From: Neospora caninum Liverpool
Lineage: Eukaryota > Apicomplexa > Conoidasida > Eucoccidiorida > Sarcocystidae
Reading direction: 5' to 3'
DNA length: 64,000 nt
Assembly (NCBI RefSeq): GCF_000208865.1
Contig: NC_018398.1
Span: 744,001 to 808,000 of the forward strand
Shown: positions 63,301 to 64,000 of the stretch, piece by piece
Layout of the letters: each line of letters opens with the position of its first letter
How positions within the stretch are numbered: the stretch's first letter is position 1
Notes under the pieces: generated by a model
The model's input: the letters and a program-made list of their open reading frames with translations, nothing else
Databases searched by the model: none
What the model was told of the DNA's origin: nothing
Program-made: the position numbers and the translations under genes

Positions 63301-64000
63301 GGTCCCAGAAACGGGCTCGAACTTCCGTTCTTCCTCATGGCTGCAGTCGACGGACGGATCAGGAAAAGCTGGCACATCCCTGCAGGTGCCGTCACTTGGC
63401 AGTTGCGTTGCTGTGGCCGATGTACCTCTCCGAGCCAGTCTCCGGCTCCGAGACGGAATTTGGACTTGAATTGCCCGTCCAGATACGCCTTCCCCGATAC
63501 CTGCGGGACTTTCGGGTGCGTCAAATGCTCTAGTAGATAGCCGATCGAGGCCAGAGGCGCAACGGCGTACGGATAAGTCGAGTCCGTCTCTCGACTGCGG
63601 GGAGGAAGTCTCTTGCTCGCAATGAAGAGTGCGCTGGGACGCAGAGAAATTAGCTGTCGTAGAGGCTGCTTTCCTAGCTTGGCGCAACCTCTCTTTCAGA
63701 GGCCCGAATGGTGATGCAGACAATGTTCCCGGTCTCAATATGTCGCGAAGTCCGGTAGTTGGCTGTCGGCTTACCCACTGACTTGTTTTTGTGGCGCTGC
63801 CGCCAGCTTTCTGAAATGTGGTGGAGTCACTACGGCTCCGCGCCGTTAGTCTCGGGGTTTCATACTTATCTCCACTGACAGATCCCCCTTTCTCTGGTTT
63901 GCCTGAAGGATTTCGGCAGACTCCTGGATCGACTATTGAGGAACGAGATGTGGAGTGTGCATGCGAGGAGCCAACACCAGTTTTCTTGCGACTCCCCAGA
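54347..64000 (-). CDS. Very large disordered protein with Sfi1-like helical C-terminus (5' end beyond window)
   Basis: Exons supported by phase: 64000(open)-63042, 61483-56997, 56657-56615, 56173-55875, 55584-55425, 54783-54691, 54508-54347. Further exons fall at about 62619-62450 and 62430-62018, where the junction is unclear. The 4.49 kb exon encodes ~1,495 Ser/Pro/Ala-rich residues with no domain, flanked by basic helices (LRHLRQHRLIEQ at its start, RAEERRHRLEQLKLR at its end). The C-terminal ~310 residues are helical with spaced aromatics: SYWLFLLRKASRL, NCWRLIVVRRR, AFREWASS, HRAFLAFTENVARF, IRRFFTTWRRQ, roughly 30-35 residues apart in the last three. That is like Sfi1 repeats, which bind centrin at centrosomes. 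The stop is at 54347. Function is inferred from periodicity only; a generic coiled-coil protein is the alternative. Two genes in this interval cannot be fully excluded, but the 61483 and 62018 splice ends fit in phase. Confidence 0.68.

Noticed and set aside
1..64000. Mobile elements, CRISPR, phage or viral genes
   Set aside because: No reverse transcriptase, transposase, integrase, terminal repeats or spaced repeats were seen on either strand; all repeats are microsatellites or short tandem duplications.

Overview
The window looks like nuclear DNA of a coccidian apicomplexan close to Toxoplasma, Hammondia or Neospora. The reasons are intron-rich genes with clean GT-AG splice sites, GC-rich exons with low-complexity acidic, Ser and Arg insertions, TA and TATC/TATG microsatellites mostly in introns, frequent TGCATGC words, and a gene resembling the alveolate-specific GAPM family. 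I see no plasmid, phage, transposon, CRISPR array, rRNA or tRNA. All gene models below were assembled by hand: conserved protein blocks were joined where splice sites and reading phase agree.

Layout. (1) 1-1435, minus: 5' part of an actin-related protein that runs off the left edge. (2) 1436-7190: a 5.7 kb gap without a recognisable gene. (3) 7191-8677, plus: a three-exon multi-pass membrane protein of GAPM type (inner membrane complex). (4) 8678-13033: a second gap with one weak minus-strand ORF. (5) 13034-30925, plus: an 18-exon P5B-type P-ATPase (ATP13A family) with a predicted 3,366 residues, enlarged by several insertions; the largest is about 1,300 residues inside the P domain, in a single 4.56 kb exon. 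(6) 33368-36380, minus: an unrecognised single-pass membrane protein. (7) 36854-38675, minus: a GNAT N-alpha-acetyltransferase (NAA50/NAA60-like) with a hydrophobic N-terminal segment. (8) 41006-42030, minus: a peptidyl-tRNA hydrolase 2 family protein of PTRHD1 type. (9) 44822-53478, minus: a 15-exon acetoacetyl-CoA synthetase. (10) 54347 to beyond 64000, minus: a very large, mostly disordered protein whose C-terminus is helical with Sfi1-like F/W repeats, possibly centrin-binding.

The genes do not form a pathway. They are ordinary neighbours, with two plus-strand genes followed by five minus-strand genes. Cytoskeletal themes recur (actin-related protein, GAPM, Sfi1-like protein), but nothing in the sequence shows that they act together. 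For the P5B ATPase, AACS, PTRHD1, GNAT, GAPM and the 450-residue membrane protein, every proposed exon junction keeps phase and the total length is a multiple of three. The least certain parts are the fourth ARP exon, the start of the 33-36 kb gene, the 62.0-62.6 kb exons of the Sfi1-like gene, and all UTRs.
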